Source: Bin5 sp965204525
GTDB taxonomy: Bacteria > Chloroflexota > Anaerolineae > Caldilineales > Caldilineaceae
DNA: 64,000 nt
Direction: 5' to 3'
Assembly: GCA_965204525.1 (NCBI GenBank)
Contig: OZ241994.1
Location: forward strand, 4,402,001 to 4,466,000
Shown: piece after piece, positions 45,991 to 55,600 of the stretch
Position numbering within the stretch: the first letter of the stretch is position 1
Layout of the letters: every line of letters starts with the position of its first letter
Notes under the pieces: model-generated
Databases searched by the model: none
Seen by the model: the letters and a program-made list of their open reading frames with translations, nothing else
Told to the model about the DNA's origin: nothing
Made by a program: the position numbers and the translations under genes

Positions 45991-46156
45991 TGGCGTTTCC
46001 TCGCGTTTAGCCGTTCGAGCCGCGATTCCCCGGAAATCCTTCTCGTCTCGGCACGCCCGCTCAACTGCCAAAGGGCCGCTGTTTCGGGCGCACGTGACAG
46101 AAATATAGCTGAGATACTGGAAATCGCGCAACTGCCGTCACGGGCCGCATGGAGGA

Positions 46157-47389
46157 TTATTCCATCCCGAAACCCGAAACCTGCGTGAATCCGCCGTCTG
46201 TTACCTGGAAAATCTGCACGCCGCCTGCGCCGCATTCGCCTATGCTGTCGCAGCTGATCCTGCCGGTCAACCCTTCGAATGCATCGACTGTGCGAATGGC
46301 TGAGATCAGTTCTTCCCTGTCTATAACCAGGTTGCCGTTATCGTCGACCGTAGCAACCGCTGCAACTGCGGCAGCGATCAGCCTTACCGAGTCGTAGCTC
46401 TGGCTGTGGAACGGACCGAGATCATCTGGGCTGACACCGTATTTTTCCATGTACTTGGCGTCGAATTCCGCGTTCATCACCTCCGAGTCGGCGCCGGCGA
46501 CGAAGGAGATGTAGGATCCTTCAGCCGCGTCTCCGGCAACTTCGAGGTATTGCGGTGTGTAGGCGCCGTCAACACTCATAAACGCCGTCTCCTCCAGGCC
46601 GGATGTCACCGTTATCTGCTGGGCGATCACCGCTGCCTCCGTTGAGTAACCGCCGAAAAAGATCGCCTGTGGCCCGGCAGTGCCAACTCTCGCCAGCATC
46701 GACCGAAAATCGGTTTCCCCCACCTGGACGCCTCCGAAACCGGTTACTTCACCTCCCAGGTCCATGATGCCGCTCTGGAAGATCTCGGCCAGACCCTTGC
46801 CATAATCCGAATTGTCGTGGACAACCGCGACTCTGGTGAAGCCAAGGGCGTTGAAGACAAAGCCGGCGTCAACCGTGCCCTGCAACGCGTCGCTCAAGGC
46901 AACGCGGTTGCAGACGTCGCAATCCGATGAGGTGATCTCCGGATTGGTGGCGCTGGGGCTGACGAAGGGGATCCTCGCCCCCTGCAGGATCGGCTTGAGA
47001 CCGAAAGTCTCGCCGGAGCAACTGCCGCCGGTCACCGCGACGATCGTCCCGTCCGCGCTAAACTTGTTGCCCACATTGGTTCCTTGCGTTCCGTCGCAGG
47101 CGCCGTCTTCGGCCACCAGCTCGAACTTGAAGCCTTCCAGGCCGCCGGCCGCATTGAGGTCGTCAACTGCGATCTCCGCGCCGTGGCGAATGTCCAGACC
47201 TAGATCGGGAATTGGTCCGGTCAAGGCAAATGATCCGCCGATACGGATCGTCCCGCCAGGGGCGATGACGACCTTCCCCCCCATGTCAGCGGAAGCCTCC
47301 GCCATCGACGAACTCCTGCTAGCCGCATATGCGGCTGACAACAATGCCGCCGCGATGAACAGGCCGAGAACTGTGATCTGCTTTGGCAT
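46157..47389 (-). CDS. branched-chain amino acid-type ABC transporter substrate-binding protein
   Basis: 410 residues. The signal peptide is ITVLGLFIAAALLSAAYAAS. The LivJ-like fold has IRIGGSFALTGPIPDLGLDI, AVDDLNAAGGLEGFKFELVA, VTGGSCSGETFGLKPIL, VAVVHDNSDYGKGLAEIFQ and the closing IFQVTDGGFTQVSGFGME. It binds a small ligand outside the membrane. No permease or ATPase gene is adjacent, so it is an orphan in this window and could serve a sensor rather than a transporter. It is divergent from the kinase locus, about 400 bases apart. Confidence 0.85.
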   Translation of the reverse strand: MPKQITVLGLFIAAALLSAAYAASRSSSMAEASADMGGKVVIAPGGTIRIGGSFALTGPIPDLGLDIRHGAEIAVDDLNAAGGLEGFKFELVAEDGACDGTQGTNVGNKFSADGTIVAVTGGSCSGETFGLKPILQGARIPFVSPSATNPEITSSDCDVCNRVALSDALQGTVDAGFVFNALGFTRVAVVHDNSDYGKGLAEIFQSGIMDLGGEVTGFGGVQVGETDFRSMLARVGTAGPQAIFFGGYSTEAAVIAQQITVTSGLEETAFMSVDGAYTPQYLEVAGDAAEGSYISFVAGADSEVMNAEFDAKYMEKYGVSPDDLGPFHSQSYDSVRLIAAAVAAVATVDDNGNLVIDREELISAIRTVDAFEGLTGRISCDSIGECGAGGVQIFQVTDGGFTQVSGFGME

Positions 47390-47469
47390 TCGGGCCTCCG
47401 TTAGTCAGGGCAGCTGCATCAGCGCCTGAGTCTCAATATTGAACTCTTTATACCCAGGAGATTATCATG

Positions 47470-47519
47470 CGGGAGTCATGTTATGTAGTGCCACTTACCA
47501 CGACTAACGTCACATGACC
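47470..47519. promoter_or_regulatory. block with GTCACATGAC motif, shared with 52404-52453
   Basis: AACGTCACATGACC at 47506-47519 is preceded by GGGAGTCATG and TAGTGCCA. 26 of 34 bases match without gaps to the region ending 52453 (AAAGTCACGTGACC). It lies between the binding-protein gene and the kinase genes. Confidence 0.45.
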
Positions 47520-47717
47520 TCGGCAATCCCGAAATCCGGGCCAGCCGCGCTTCCCTGGCCCGACCGAATTCTTCTGCCTCGCCCCGGCTGTCCGCTCCAC
47601 AGATCACCGCACAAGTTATATGACTACCTTCATGTCAATTGTCACTGTCCAACATGATCGCCGGCATGATATTCTCTTGTGTGCAAATATGTCATAGTTC
47701 GCCCAAAAATGCCGCCC

Positions 47718-47747
47718 TTGATGATCTGCTGCGCCATCGTCTATAAT
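47718..47747 (+). promoter_or_regulatory. promoter of the kinase locus
   Basis: TTGATG (47718-47723), 18-base spacer, TATAAT (47742-47747). Confidence 0.6.
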
Positions 47748-47795
47748 GCGCCGCTGAACCAACCTCCCTCACAGAAGCCGACGGAAGTGACTTAC

Positions 47796-48554
47796 GTGCA
47801 TATGCAAACGCCTTTACAGCGAGAGAACATCACTATCACTCTTTCCGCGCAGGCCATTGTCTGTATCGCGGTAGCCCACATCTACTTTCAGAGAGGCTCA
47901 CTGCCAGGGCCGCTTCTTCTCCTTGCGCCGCTGCTCTTCAGCCTTCTTCTCTGGCGTCTGCCAACGGACAGTGCCTGGCGCGCCAGTCGCTACATGATAG
48001 TGCAGAGTCTGATCGCCTTCCTGTCATTGACGCAGGAGTTTCTTTTCGTATACCTGTTTTTTGTCCTTTCCATGCAGGCGATGTTATTTTACAAGACCCG
48101 GACCGGTCTGATCTGGAATGGCGTCCTGTTTCTTCTCACGCTACTGGGAAACTTCTATCTTCATCCGGCAGGCGCGTTGGCGCCTGTTCCCAGAGGAATG
48201 ATTGTCTTGGGGGCGTTCATTCTCGTCGGCATTCTAAGCGGCGGGCTGGCGCGGGTCAGGCGTGACCAGGACCGGATCAACGCTCTGATGACACAACTTT
48301 CCGAGGCCTATTCTCGCCTTCAGGAAACGACCGGGCAGGCTAAGGCCCTGGCTGCAACCGAGGAGCGCAATCGTCTGGCCAGAGAGTTGAACGACTCTCT
48401 CGGCCACAAGTTGACAGTCGCGATTGTTCAGTTGGAAAGCGCAACGCTGCGGCTGAAAACGGAACAGGGGCAGGTGGCCGCCAGCCTCAAGATCGTCCAT
48501 GAGCAACTTACGGCAGGGTTGGATGAACTGCGTCAGACCGCCGGACAGATATGA
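47796..48554 (+). CDS. degenerate histidine kinase: sensor and dimerisation part only
   Basis: 252 residues. Several membrane helices come first (TITLSAQAIVCIAVAHIYF, FLFVYLFFVLSMQAMLFY, GVLFLLTLLGNFYLHPAGAL). A HisKA_3-like dimerisation helix ends the protein (ATEERNRLARELNDSLGHKL). The phosphorylated His of RELHDSLGH is replaced by Asn199, and no ATPase domain follows. It cannot be an active kinase; it may be a dominant partner of the intact kinase downstream or a decaying gene. Start: GGAAG lies 8 bases before GTG 47796, and ATG 47802 is possible; earlier starts precede the promoter. Confidence 0.75.
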   Translation: MHMQTPLQRENITITLSAQAIVCIAVAHIYFQRGSLPGPLLLLAPLLFSLLLWRLPTDSAWRASRYMIVQSLIAFLSLTQEFLFVYLFFVLSMQAMLFYKTRTGLIWNGVLFLLTLLGNFYLHPAGALAPVPRGMIVLGAFILVGILSGGLARVRRDQDRINALMTQLSEAYSRLQETTGQAKALAATEERNRLARELNDSLGHKLTVAIVQLESATLRLKTEQGQVAASLKIVHEQLTAGLDELRQTAGQI

Positions 48555-48766
48555 ACTCTAAAACGCCACCCCCCCCCCCCCCCCCCGCACAAACGTTCGA
48601 AATAATATTTCGCCTATACCCTCCTGTGTCGACAAGCTCGACTTCTCTTGGCCGGGTGACCGCTGACGATCTGAACAATGGCTGCACAATTTGCATGCAG
48701 CGCGCGAAATCGTCTTCAGTGCCCCGTCCTCGCTATGACCGCTCGAAAGGCTTGCTAGGCACATGA
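48551..48766 (+). CDS. small ORF with an 18-C run, coupled at both ends
   Basis: 71 residues (MNSKTPPPPPPPAQTFEIIF at the start). Its ATG overlaps the stop of the upstream gene (ATGA at 48551-48554) and its stop overlaps the ATG of the downstream kinase (ATGA at 48763-48766). The poly-Pro stretch is encoded by the C-run. No known domain. With one base more or less in the run, the frame would end early, in one case at the TGA at 48664. Whether the peptide is made, or the frame only relays ribosomes, is unknown. Confidence 0.45.
   Translation: MNSKTPPPPPPPAQTFEIIFRLYPPVSTSSTSLGRVTADDLNNGCTICMQRAKSSSVPRPRYDRSKGLLGT
48569..48586 (+). repeat. homopolymer tract of 18 C
   Basis: An uninterrupted run of eighteen C, by far the longest homopolymer here. 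Such runs are typical slippage sites for phase variation but are also prone to assembly error. Confidence 0.95.
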
Positions 48767-50016
48767 ACATAAAGTTGCTGTTCAAAAGTGAGAGCTTTCT
48801 TCTTAAGCTCGGCGCGCAAGTCACCCTCTTCTCCGTTCTATGTCTTTTGTTCGTCGTCAGAGGGACACTGTCAATGCTGTCGCCGGTCGACGTGGTCGCC
48901 CTGTTGTCTTTCAGCCTTCTGATCTGGTGCAGGAGGCCGGTAGCGGGAAGCAGGCCCTGGCTAGGTGTGCATCCCTATTTGGCGCTGCAGACCCTCATTC
49001 TCTCCTATCTGATTGTGCAGGACATCAACTTTGGGTTGCTGTTCTTCATTCTCTACGTGCAAGCGATTATTCTGGTCCCCGGCCGCAGTAAACTTGCCTG
49101 GATGCTCCTGTTTGTCTCTGTGGTGACGGCAGGAAACTTCTATCTGCATCCCGGACCCGGTGTGGTGGTTACCCCTGCGGTGAGAGCATGGGCGTTCCAG
49201 GGCTTTCTTTCGTTCGTCACCCTTATGATCTTCCATCAACAGCGGGCAAAGAGGAAGAGCGAAGAAATCGGAAGGCTATTGGAAGAGTTATCACATTCCC
49301 ACCGGCGTCTGCAGGAGTACGCCGAGAAGGCTGAGTTGCTGGCCGCGGAAGAGGAGCGCAACCGTATATCCAGAGAGTTGCACGATTCGCTAGGCCACCG
49401 GCTGACCAACTCAATCGTGCTGGTCGATAGCCTGCCGATTCTGTTAAACGAAAACGGTATGCAGCGCGCCTTCTCTGCAATTGACAACGTTTCTGACGAA
49501 CTCCACCAAAGCCTCTCGGACCTGCGCGCGACCGTCCACGCCGTCCGCACCCCCAACATGATAACCGGCGGCAAAAGTCTGCCCTATCTGCTCCAGGAGT
49601 TGTCAGATGAGTTCGCCGCGCGTAACAGTGCCAGCGTCTGGACGCAGCTGCCCGATCGCCTCTCTCCCCCACTCTCCGATGACCAGAGATTGGAGATTCT
49701 GCGCGTAGCCCAGGAGACACTGACAAACACACAAAAGCATGCCCAGGCCCAAAATCTCTACTTGACTCTGAAGCATGCCGGCAATGAACTGATTCTGACC
49801 GTGCGCAATGACGGACGAGACTTTGCCCCGCACAACGGTGGCACCACGTATGGACTGCAGGGGATGCACGAAAGGGCCGTACAACTGGGCGGTGCCGTGA
49901 CCGTGGAAAAACCCGATGAAGGCGGCACTCTGGTGACACTCACCATCCCGCTTGAGGCGGAACCGCAACCGAACTCTCCTGTGCATCGTCACCCAGTTTC
50001 TGGCGCAGCCTCTTGA
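48763..50016 (+). CDS. sensor histidine kinase, NarX/DesK type
   Basis: 417 residues. The N-terminal membrane part has four to six helices (VTLFSVLCLLFVVRG, NFGLLFFILYVQAIILVP). The HisKA_3 site ERNRISRELHDSLGHRL carries His207. The HATPase domain has LRVAQETLTNTQKHA (N box), TVRNDGRDF (G1) and GTTYGLQGMHERAV (G2). It should pass phosphate to a NarL-type regulator, most likely the frameshifted one at 50793. It is a paralogue of the degenerate protein before it, with matching membrane motifs (NFYLHP). The start overlaps the stop of the small ORF. Confidence 0.9.
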   Translation: MNIKLLFKSESFLLKLGAQVTLFSVLCLLFVVRGTLSMLSPVDVVALLSFSLLIWCRRPVAGSRPWLGVHPYLALQTLILSYLIVQDINFGLLFFILYVQAIILVPGRSKLAWMLLFVSVVTAGNFYLHPGPGVVVTPAVRAWAFQGFLSFVTLMIFHQQRAKRKSEEIGRLLEELSHSHRRLQEYAEKAELLAAEEERNRISRELHDSLGHRLTNSIVLVDSLPILLNENGMQRAFSAIDNVSDELHQSLSDLRATVHAVRTPNMITGGKSLPYLLQELSDEFAARNSASVWTQLPDRLSPPLSDDQRLEILRVAQETLTNTQKHAQAQNLYLTLKHAGNELILTVRNDGRDFAPHNGGTTYGLQGMHERAVQLGGAVTVEKPDEGGTLVTLTIPLEAEPQPNSPVHRHPVSGAAS

Positions 50017-50073
50017 CCACGGTGCGGACCAGCCTCGCGTCGCCTGCGTGTCCCCGGCCCCAGACCCGTTGTA

Positions 50074-50473
50074 TCAGCTGGCTGTGGGGAGCGCCGGCGG
50101 CAGGACCGATCTGATGCGCGCGGCCAGTTCGGTCGGTGAGAACGGTTTCACGACGTAGTCGGCCGCCCCCGGTTCTCCGGTCACTACCGGGTCATAGCCT
50201 GACTCGTGACTCACCATCCCCATGGACTCGGCGCGCAGCCGCTCCAGCTCCTCGAGCGGCGTCATATCCTGCAACGTCACGACAAACGATTCGACCACGC
50301 CCTCCTGCGACTGGACCGGCGTGGCGTTGAGCAGCGCCTTTACGCTGCGGCCGCCGGGAACCTGCAATACGATCTCTTCGTCGGTGAGGCGGAGCGGTTC
50401 GGCAGTGTTGCCGAGATGCTCGAAGAGTTTCACGCATCGGGCAGATCCCTAAGAGTTCGTTGGCGGGTTTCAT
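50074..50473 (-). pseudogene. remnant of a PAS/histidine kinase gene joined to a receiver end
   Basis: The frame reads a PAS C-terminal half (ALLNATPVQSQEGVVESFVV, TLQDMTPLEELERLRAE), then MGMVSHE, the start of a HisKA box. It jumps directly to DYVVKPFSPTELAARIRSVL, the end of a response-regulator receiver. An internal deletion probably fused the two. Upstream codons (PANELLG) continue in another frame, so there is also a frameshift. Not functional as read. Confidence 0.65.
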
Positions 50474-50603
50474 TATCCCTTCCCCCGCAGTTCCCCTGCA
50501 GTTCTCCCCGATTCTACCACTTAGTCACACATTGGCACAATACTGGCACGAAACTGGCGCGAAAACACCGCCACTTTTCACACACATGTCACGCAAAATG
50601 CTG

Positions 50604-50609
50604 TATACT
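50604..50609 (+). promoter_or_regulatory. -10 element before the response regulator
   Basis: TATACT preceded by TG (no clear -35). GTACC-N8-GGTAC forms a small inverted repeat just downstream (50616-50633). The rest of 50474-50792 holds no gene I can support. Confidence 0.35.
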
Positions 50610-50792
50610 ACTGCTGTACCTTGATGATGGTACCTTTTATCGGGCCAGGCGGCGTTCAGACAGGGCCGTATCTGTCCTCATTCAGCATGACCGCCCAACC
50701 CCCATGCCTCAATGCAAGCAGCCCGCCGGAGCCCCCGGCTATCTGAAAATCAGGAAGCCGGCCTTCCCAACAAGCAGTAGACCCGACTGGAA

Positions 50793-51453
50793 ATGACCGC
50801 GAAAATCTCGCTGATGCTGGTAGACGACCAGCAGCTGTTCCGCGAAGGGATGGCCGTACTCATCGATGCAATCGACGATCTGCGCGTGGTCGCAGAGGCC
50901 GGCAACGGCCCAGGAGGCCGTAGACCTCTATGCCGAGCTTCGCCCCAACGTCGTGCTGATGGATGTGCAGATGCCGGGCGTCAACGGCATTGACGCCACC
51001 AGGCGTATCTGCGCCAGCGACCGGCAGGCGAAGATCATTATCCTTACCACCTTCGAAAACGACGAGTACATCTTCGAAGGCCTGCGGGCCGGCGCACGCG
51101 GCTACCTGCTGAAGGCGACAAACAGTCACAAGTTAGGGGACGCCGTCCGCACAGTCCATCGAGGCGAAGTGTGGATGGACACGTCTGCGGCCAGCAAACT
51201 GGTCAAGGAGTTTGTCAGTCTGCCCTCTCCTTCCTCCCAGGACGCATCCGAACTTCTGCACGAACCCTTAAGCGAACGGGAGCTGCAGATCCTCCGCCTG
51301 ATGGCCGGCGGTCTTCGCAACCGCGAAATCGCCAGGTCACTCCACCTGGCCGATGGGACGGTGAAGAACTACATCTCTTCGCTGTTGAGGAAGCTTTTCG
51401 TCCAGGATCGCACCCACGCCGTCGCGCGGGCCAAAGAGTTGGGACTGATATGA
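50793..51453 (+). pseudogene. NarL/FixJ-type response regulator with a frameshift
   Basis: The receiver starts in one frame (ISLMLVDDQQLFREGMAVLI, VVAEAGNG) and continues in the next (QEAVDLYAELRPNVVLMDVQ with the phospho-Asp, IIILTTFEND, GYLLKAT). The LuxR-type HTH follows (LSERELQILRLMAGGLRNRE, TVKNYISSLLRKL). One extra C near 50911-50914 (GGCCCAGGAGG where GGCCAGGAGG would keep frame) separates the two halves. Otherwise all key residues are intact. It is the obvious partner of the kinase at 48763. Sequencing error, recent mutation or a programmed +1 shift cannot be told apart here. Confidence 0.8.
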
Positions 51454-51554
51454 CGGCAGTCCATTTCCCGATCCTCAGCCAATCCCCGATGAACCTCGCC
51501 CGCTAATCTCTGTAGTAAAATCGACGACACAGACACAACCGCACAGATTCTTCC

Positions 51555-52292
51555 TCACCAGGTAAACCCAAACCGCCCCAACAGCATTACGATCAACGGC
51601 GCAATGATGAGTGCCGGCGCCATATTGACGACCCTGATCTTTTTCAGGTCCAGCAACGTCAATGCCACGCACAGGATCATTATGCCGCCCGTGGCCGTCA
51701 ACTCCATGACCCATAGCGATTCCGGGTTGAATATGCTTCCTACCATCGTGAACTGGCCGATGCTCTTCGCCAGTCCGGAAAGTCCGCCCTGCACTATGCC
51801 CACCGACCCCGCGCTGAACAGAACGCCCGGGCCCATGCAGGCCGCAATCGGGATGGCGATCAGTCCCTCCATTACGCCCTTGACAGTCAGCAGCTCGTAA
51901 TCCCCAAACAGGCCGTCCTGAATACTGCCGACAACAGCCATCGGCCCTACGCAGAAGACCAGACTGGAAGTCATAAATGCGCGGGGGCCGTTCCAGACAA
52001 CCTTGCCCCCTTTCACCTGCGTGCTCCAGCGCATCTCGATCCGCTCTCCCAGCCGTTGCAGGAACGCGTCAATCCCTATCAGCTCCCCAAGGATGGCGCC
52101 GATGACTATGCTCACCATCGGAATCAGAACGTTGCCGGATTCATTGATCATATTCACGCCGATCACAAGCAGGATCATGCATACGCCCTGCAGGACCAAC
52201 TCCTGCATCTTCGTCTGTAACCTGTTTCCCAACACGATTCCGATCGTGCTGCCAATCAGGATTGCCGTAATGTTAATTAGCGTGCCGGTCAT
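51555..52292 (-). CDS. DUF554 family membrane protein
   Basis: 245 residues and about seven membrane helices. TGTLINITAILIGSTIGIVL begins it, then MILLVIGVNMINESGNVLIP, a GPMAVVGSIQDGLFGD loop and ACMGPGVLFSAGSVGIVQGG. DUF554 (YdfK/YqgA) proteins are predicted transporters of unknown substrate. The start at ATG 52292 fits the family; an ATG at 52325 would add eleven residues. It is convergent with the response regulator. Confidence 0.88.
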   Translation of the reverse strand: MTGTLINITAILIGSTIGIVLGNRLQTKMQELVLQGVCMILLVIGVNMINESGNVLIPMVSIVIGAILGELIGIDAFLQRLGERIEMRWSTQVKGGKVVWNGPRAFMTSSLVFCVGPMAVVGSIQDGLFGDYELLTVKGVMEGLIAIPIAACMGPGVLFSAGSVGIVQGGLSGLAKSIGQFTMVGSIFNPESLWVMELTATGGIMILCVALTLLDLKKIRVVNMAPALIIAPLIVMLLGRFGFTW

Positions 52293-52403
52293 CTGAACTC
52301 CCTCTTGCTGTCTCTCTGTTATCAAATCTGCTGAAATCCTCTTTGCGTCCTCGCCGCCCCCTGTAGTGATCGGGAAAGTTGCACTGCATATAACCTACAT
52401 TTC

Positions 52404-52453
52404 GGGCGGTCATGAAATCTAGTACCAATAGACACCACTAAAGTCACGTGACC
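52404..52453. promoter_or_regulatory. block with GTCACGTGAC palindrome
   Basis: AAGTCACGTGACC at 52441-52453 contains the perfect 10-bp palindrome GTCACGTGAC. The block matches 47470-47519. Related sites are AAAGTCATATGCC (52541-52553) and AAAGTCACATGACC (57794-57807), before the two Calx-beta genes. Confidence 0.5.
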
Positions 52454-52535
52454 CTGTGGAAGCGTGTATCCGAGCTTCCGCCGGGCATTGGGTGGCCGGC
52501 CGCCTTGCCTGTGGCCGGTCGTCGCGCGCGCCGGT

Positions 52536-52697
52536 CTGCCAAAGTCATATGCCCTTTCTGTGGACGATCGGCACTGTATAGCGTGACCTGCCCCGCCTTA
52601 TACTCAGCGACTGAATCAAAACAAAACCGGCGAACCGGCCTGAAGAGACGTGCGGTTCGTCTTCTTGCTTCTCTGCTTCAGAGGGAAAGGTAACCAA
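52536..52697 (+). promoter_or_regulatory. conserved leader of Calx-beta gene 1 with hairpin
   Basis: GCCAAAGTCATATG, TGGACGATCGGCACTGTA and TTATACTCAGCGACTGA align with 57791-57880 before gene 2. A hairpin CGAACCG...CGGTTCG lies between this block and the ribosome site in both leaders. A possible -10 TATACT is at 52599-52604. Confidence 0.5.
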
Positions 52698-55600
52698 ATG
52701 AACGCCCGTTGGCACGCCCGGATGCGATTCGCTATGCCTGCAGCACTCTTTGCCGCAATGATTGTGACTGCGTTGCTCCTGTTCTCGGCTCTCCCCGCGA
52801 TGGCGCAAACCCAGGAGGCGACGCCAACCCCCGAAGCGGAGGAACAGGAAGCGGCGCCAACCCCGGAAGCGACGCTGACACCGGAAGCGACGCCAACCCC
52901 GGAAGCGACGCCAACACCTGAAGCGACGCCGACACCTGAGGCGACGCCAACACCGGAAGCGACGCCGACTCCCGAGGCGACGCCGACACCGGAGGCGACA
53001 CCGACACCTGAAGCGACGCCGACCCCGGAAGCGACGCCAACCCCTGAAGCGACGCCAACACCGGAGGCGACGCCGACCCCTGAAGCGACGCCGACTCCCG
53101 AGGCGACGCCAACACCGGAAGAGACGCCAACACCGGAAGCGACGCCGACTCCCGAGGCGACGCCAACCCAGGAAGCGACACCGACCCCGGAGGAGACGCC
53201 AACACCGGAAGAGACGGTAACGCTCCGCCCCGAACTCAGCTTCGGCCAGCTCGCCTGGTCCGCTGACGAAACCGATGCCGATGGCGCGTTTATCATCACT
53301 GTCAACATCAACCCGGCGCTGACCGAGGCGAGCGCGGTCGACATCACGACCCGCCACATCTCTACCGCGGCCGCCGATGTCAGCGTGCCGGCCGCGCTGG
53401 CGCTGCCGGCCGGCCAGACCAGTGTCGATCTCTCCATCACCATCAGCGGTGACAGTGACGTCGAGGGCGACGAGAGCTTCGAAATCGAGCTCTCCGCCAT
53501 CCCGGATGCGCCCTACCAGCTGGACGAGCCGACCAGGACCAACGTCACCATCATTGACGACGACCGCACCGACGCGCCGACTCCGGAGGCGACACCGACT
53601 CCGGAAGCGACGCCAACACCGGAAGCGACGGAAACGCTCCGCCCCGAACTCAGCTTCAGCCAGCTTGCCTGGTCCGCTGACGAAACCGATGCCGATGGCG
53701 CGCTCACCATCACTGTGAAGATCAACCCGGCACTGGCCGAGGCCAGCGCGGTCAACATCACGACCCGGCACATCTCTACCGCGGCCGCCGATGTCAGTGT
53801 GCCGGCCGCGCTGGCCCTGCCCGCCGGCCAGACCAGCGTCGAGCTCTCCATCACCATCAGCGGTGACGATGACGCCGAGGGCGACGAGAGCTTTGACGTC
53901 GAGCTCTCCGCCATCCCGGACGCGCTCTATACAGTGGGCGCGCCGGCCAAGGCCACCATCACCATCATCGACGACGACCACCAGGCCGCGGTTACCTGCG
54001 GCAGCGCCGACAGCCCGCCCTCCTGCAGCTCCATTACGAAAGTCGAGGACGACCGCCCCGAACTCAGCTTCGGCCAGCTTGCCTGGTCCGCGGACGAAAC
54101 CGACGCCGATGGCACGTTTATTATCACTGTCAACATCAACCCGGCGCTGACCGAGGCGAGCGCGGTCAACATCACGACCCACTATAATGGCGCCGCCAGC
54201 GCGGCCGATGTCAGCGTGCCGGCCACGCTGGCGCTGGCGGCTGGCCAGACCAGCGTCGATCTCTCCATCACCATCAGCGGTGACGACGACGTCGAGGGCG
54301 ACGAGAGCTTCGACGTCGAGCTCTCCGCCATACCGAACGCGCCCTACGCGCTGGGCGCGGCGGCCAGGGCCACCGTCACCATCACTGACGACGACCGCCC
54401 CGAACTCACCATCGTCGAAGCGGCCTCTGTGCAAAGCGCGGCAGCCGCCCCCCAGAAAGAGGCGGAGTCCCCCTCCACCGCGTCACAGATCCAGTCGGAC
54501 ACCCAGGCCGCAACGCCCCAGAATCAACAGAACGACGGCGCCAGCTCCGACCCTGCTCCGCAGTCGAAGCTCAACTTCGCCCAGGCCGCCTGGTCCGTAG
54601 ACGAAGCCGATGGCGCGCTGGAGATCAGCGTCAACATCGCCCCGGCCCTGCCGGCAGCGAGCACGGTCAACATCACCGCCCAACACATCACCAGCGCGGC
54701 GGCCGATGTCAGCGTGCCGGCGACGCTGACGCTGCCCAAGGACGCAACCAGCGCCACTCTGCGGGTCCCCATCACCGCCGATGCCGAAATCGAGGGCGCC
54801 GAGACCTTCACGGTCGCGCTGTCCGCCGTCGCAGACGCGCCTTACGACCTGGGCACGCCATCCGCAGCCGTCATCACTATCAACGACGACCGCCGTCCCA
54901 CGCTCGCCTTCAGCCAGGCCGCCTATACCGTAAACGAAGGCGGCGGCGGGCTGGACATCATCGTCGGCTTCTCCCACTCTCTGCCGGCAACGAGCTCGAT
55001 CAGCGTTGCGCCCGTCTATGGCAGCGCCACGGCCGCCGACGGCGGCGAGGAGGCGAAGACAGAGACGCTGTTCCAGAACACGTCCGGCTGGAGCATCTAC
55101 ATCCCCATCACCGATGACGCTCTGGTCGAGGGCGATGAGAGTTTCGAGATCGCGCTGACCGCCGGCGCCGGCGCCTCCTACAGGCTGGTCGAGCCGGCTA
55201 CGGCCACCATCACGATCGTCGACGACGACCGCGCCACGCTCGCCTTCAGCCAGGCCGCCTGGTCCGTACACGAAGCCGACGGCGCGCTGGAGATCAGCGT
55301 CAACATCGCCCCGGCCATGGAGACCGCGAGCACGGTCAGCATCACGACCAGCTATGGCAGCGCCAGCGCGGCCGATGTCAGCGTGCCGGCGACGCTGACG
55401 CTGCCTAAGGGCGCAACCAGCGCCAGCCTGCGGATCCCCGTTACCGCTGATACCGATACCGAGGGATCCGAGACCTTCACGGTCGCGCTGTCCGCCGTCG
55501 CAGACGCGCCTTACGACCTGGGCGCGCAGGCCGCGGCCACCATCACGATCGTCGACTACAACCGCCCCACGCTCGCCTTCAGCCAGGCCGCCTGGTCCGT

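Noticed and set aside
50532..50565. Sigma-54-like GG-N10-GC spacing in TTGGCACAATACTGGCAC
   Set aside because: The -12 half lacks TTGC, the string is a short direct repeat (ACTGGCACGAAACTGGCGC), and no sigma-54 activator domain is visible nearby.
50905..50920. Programmed frameshift in the response regulator
   Set aside because: No known slippery heptamer or prfB-like arrangement (Shine-Dalgarno before the site); a simple insertion or error explains it equally well.
52610..52697. Known riboswitch in the Calx-beta leaders
   Set aside because: I could not match the conserved bases of c-di-GMP, cobalamin or SAM classes; only a simple hairpin is supported.
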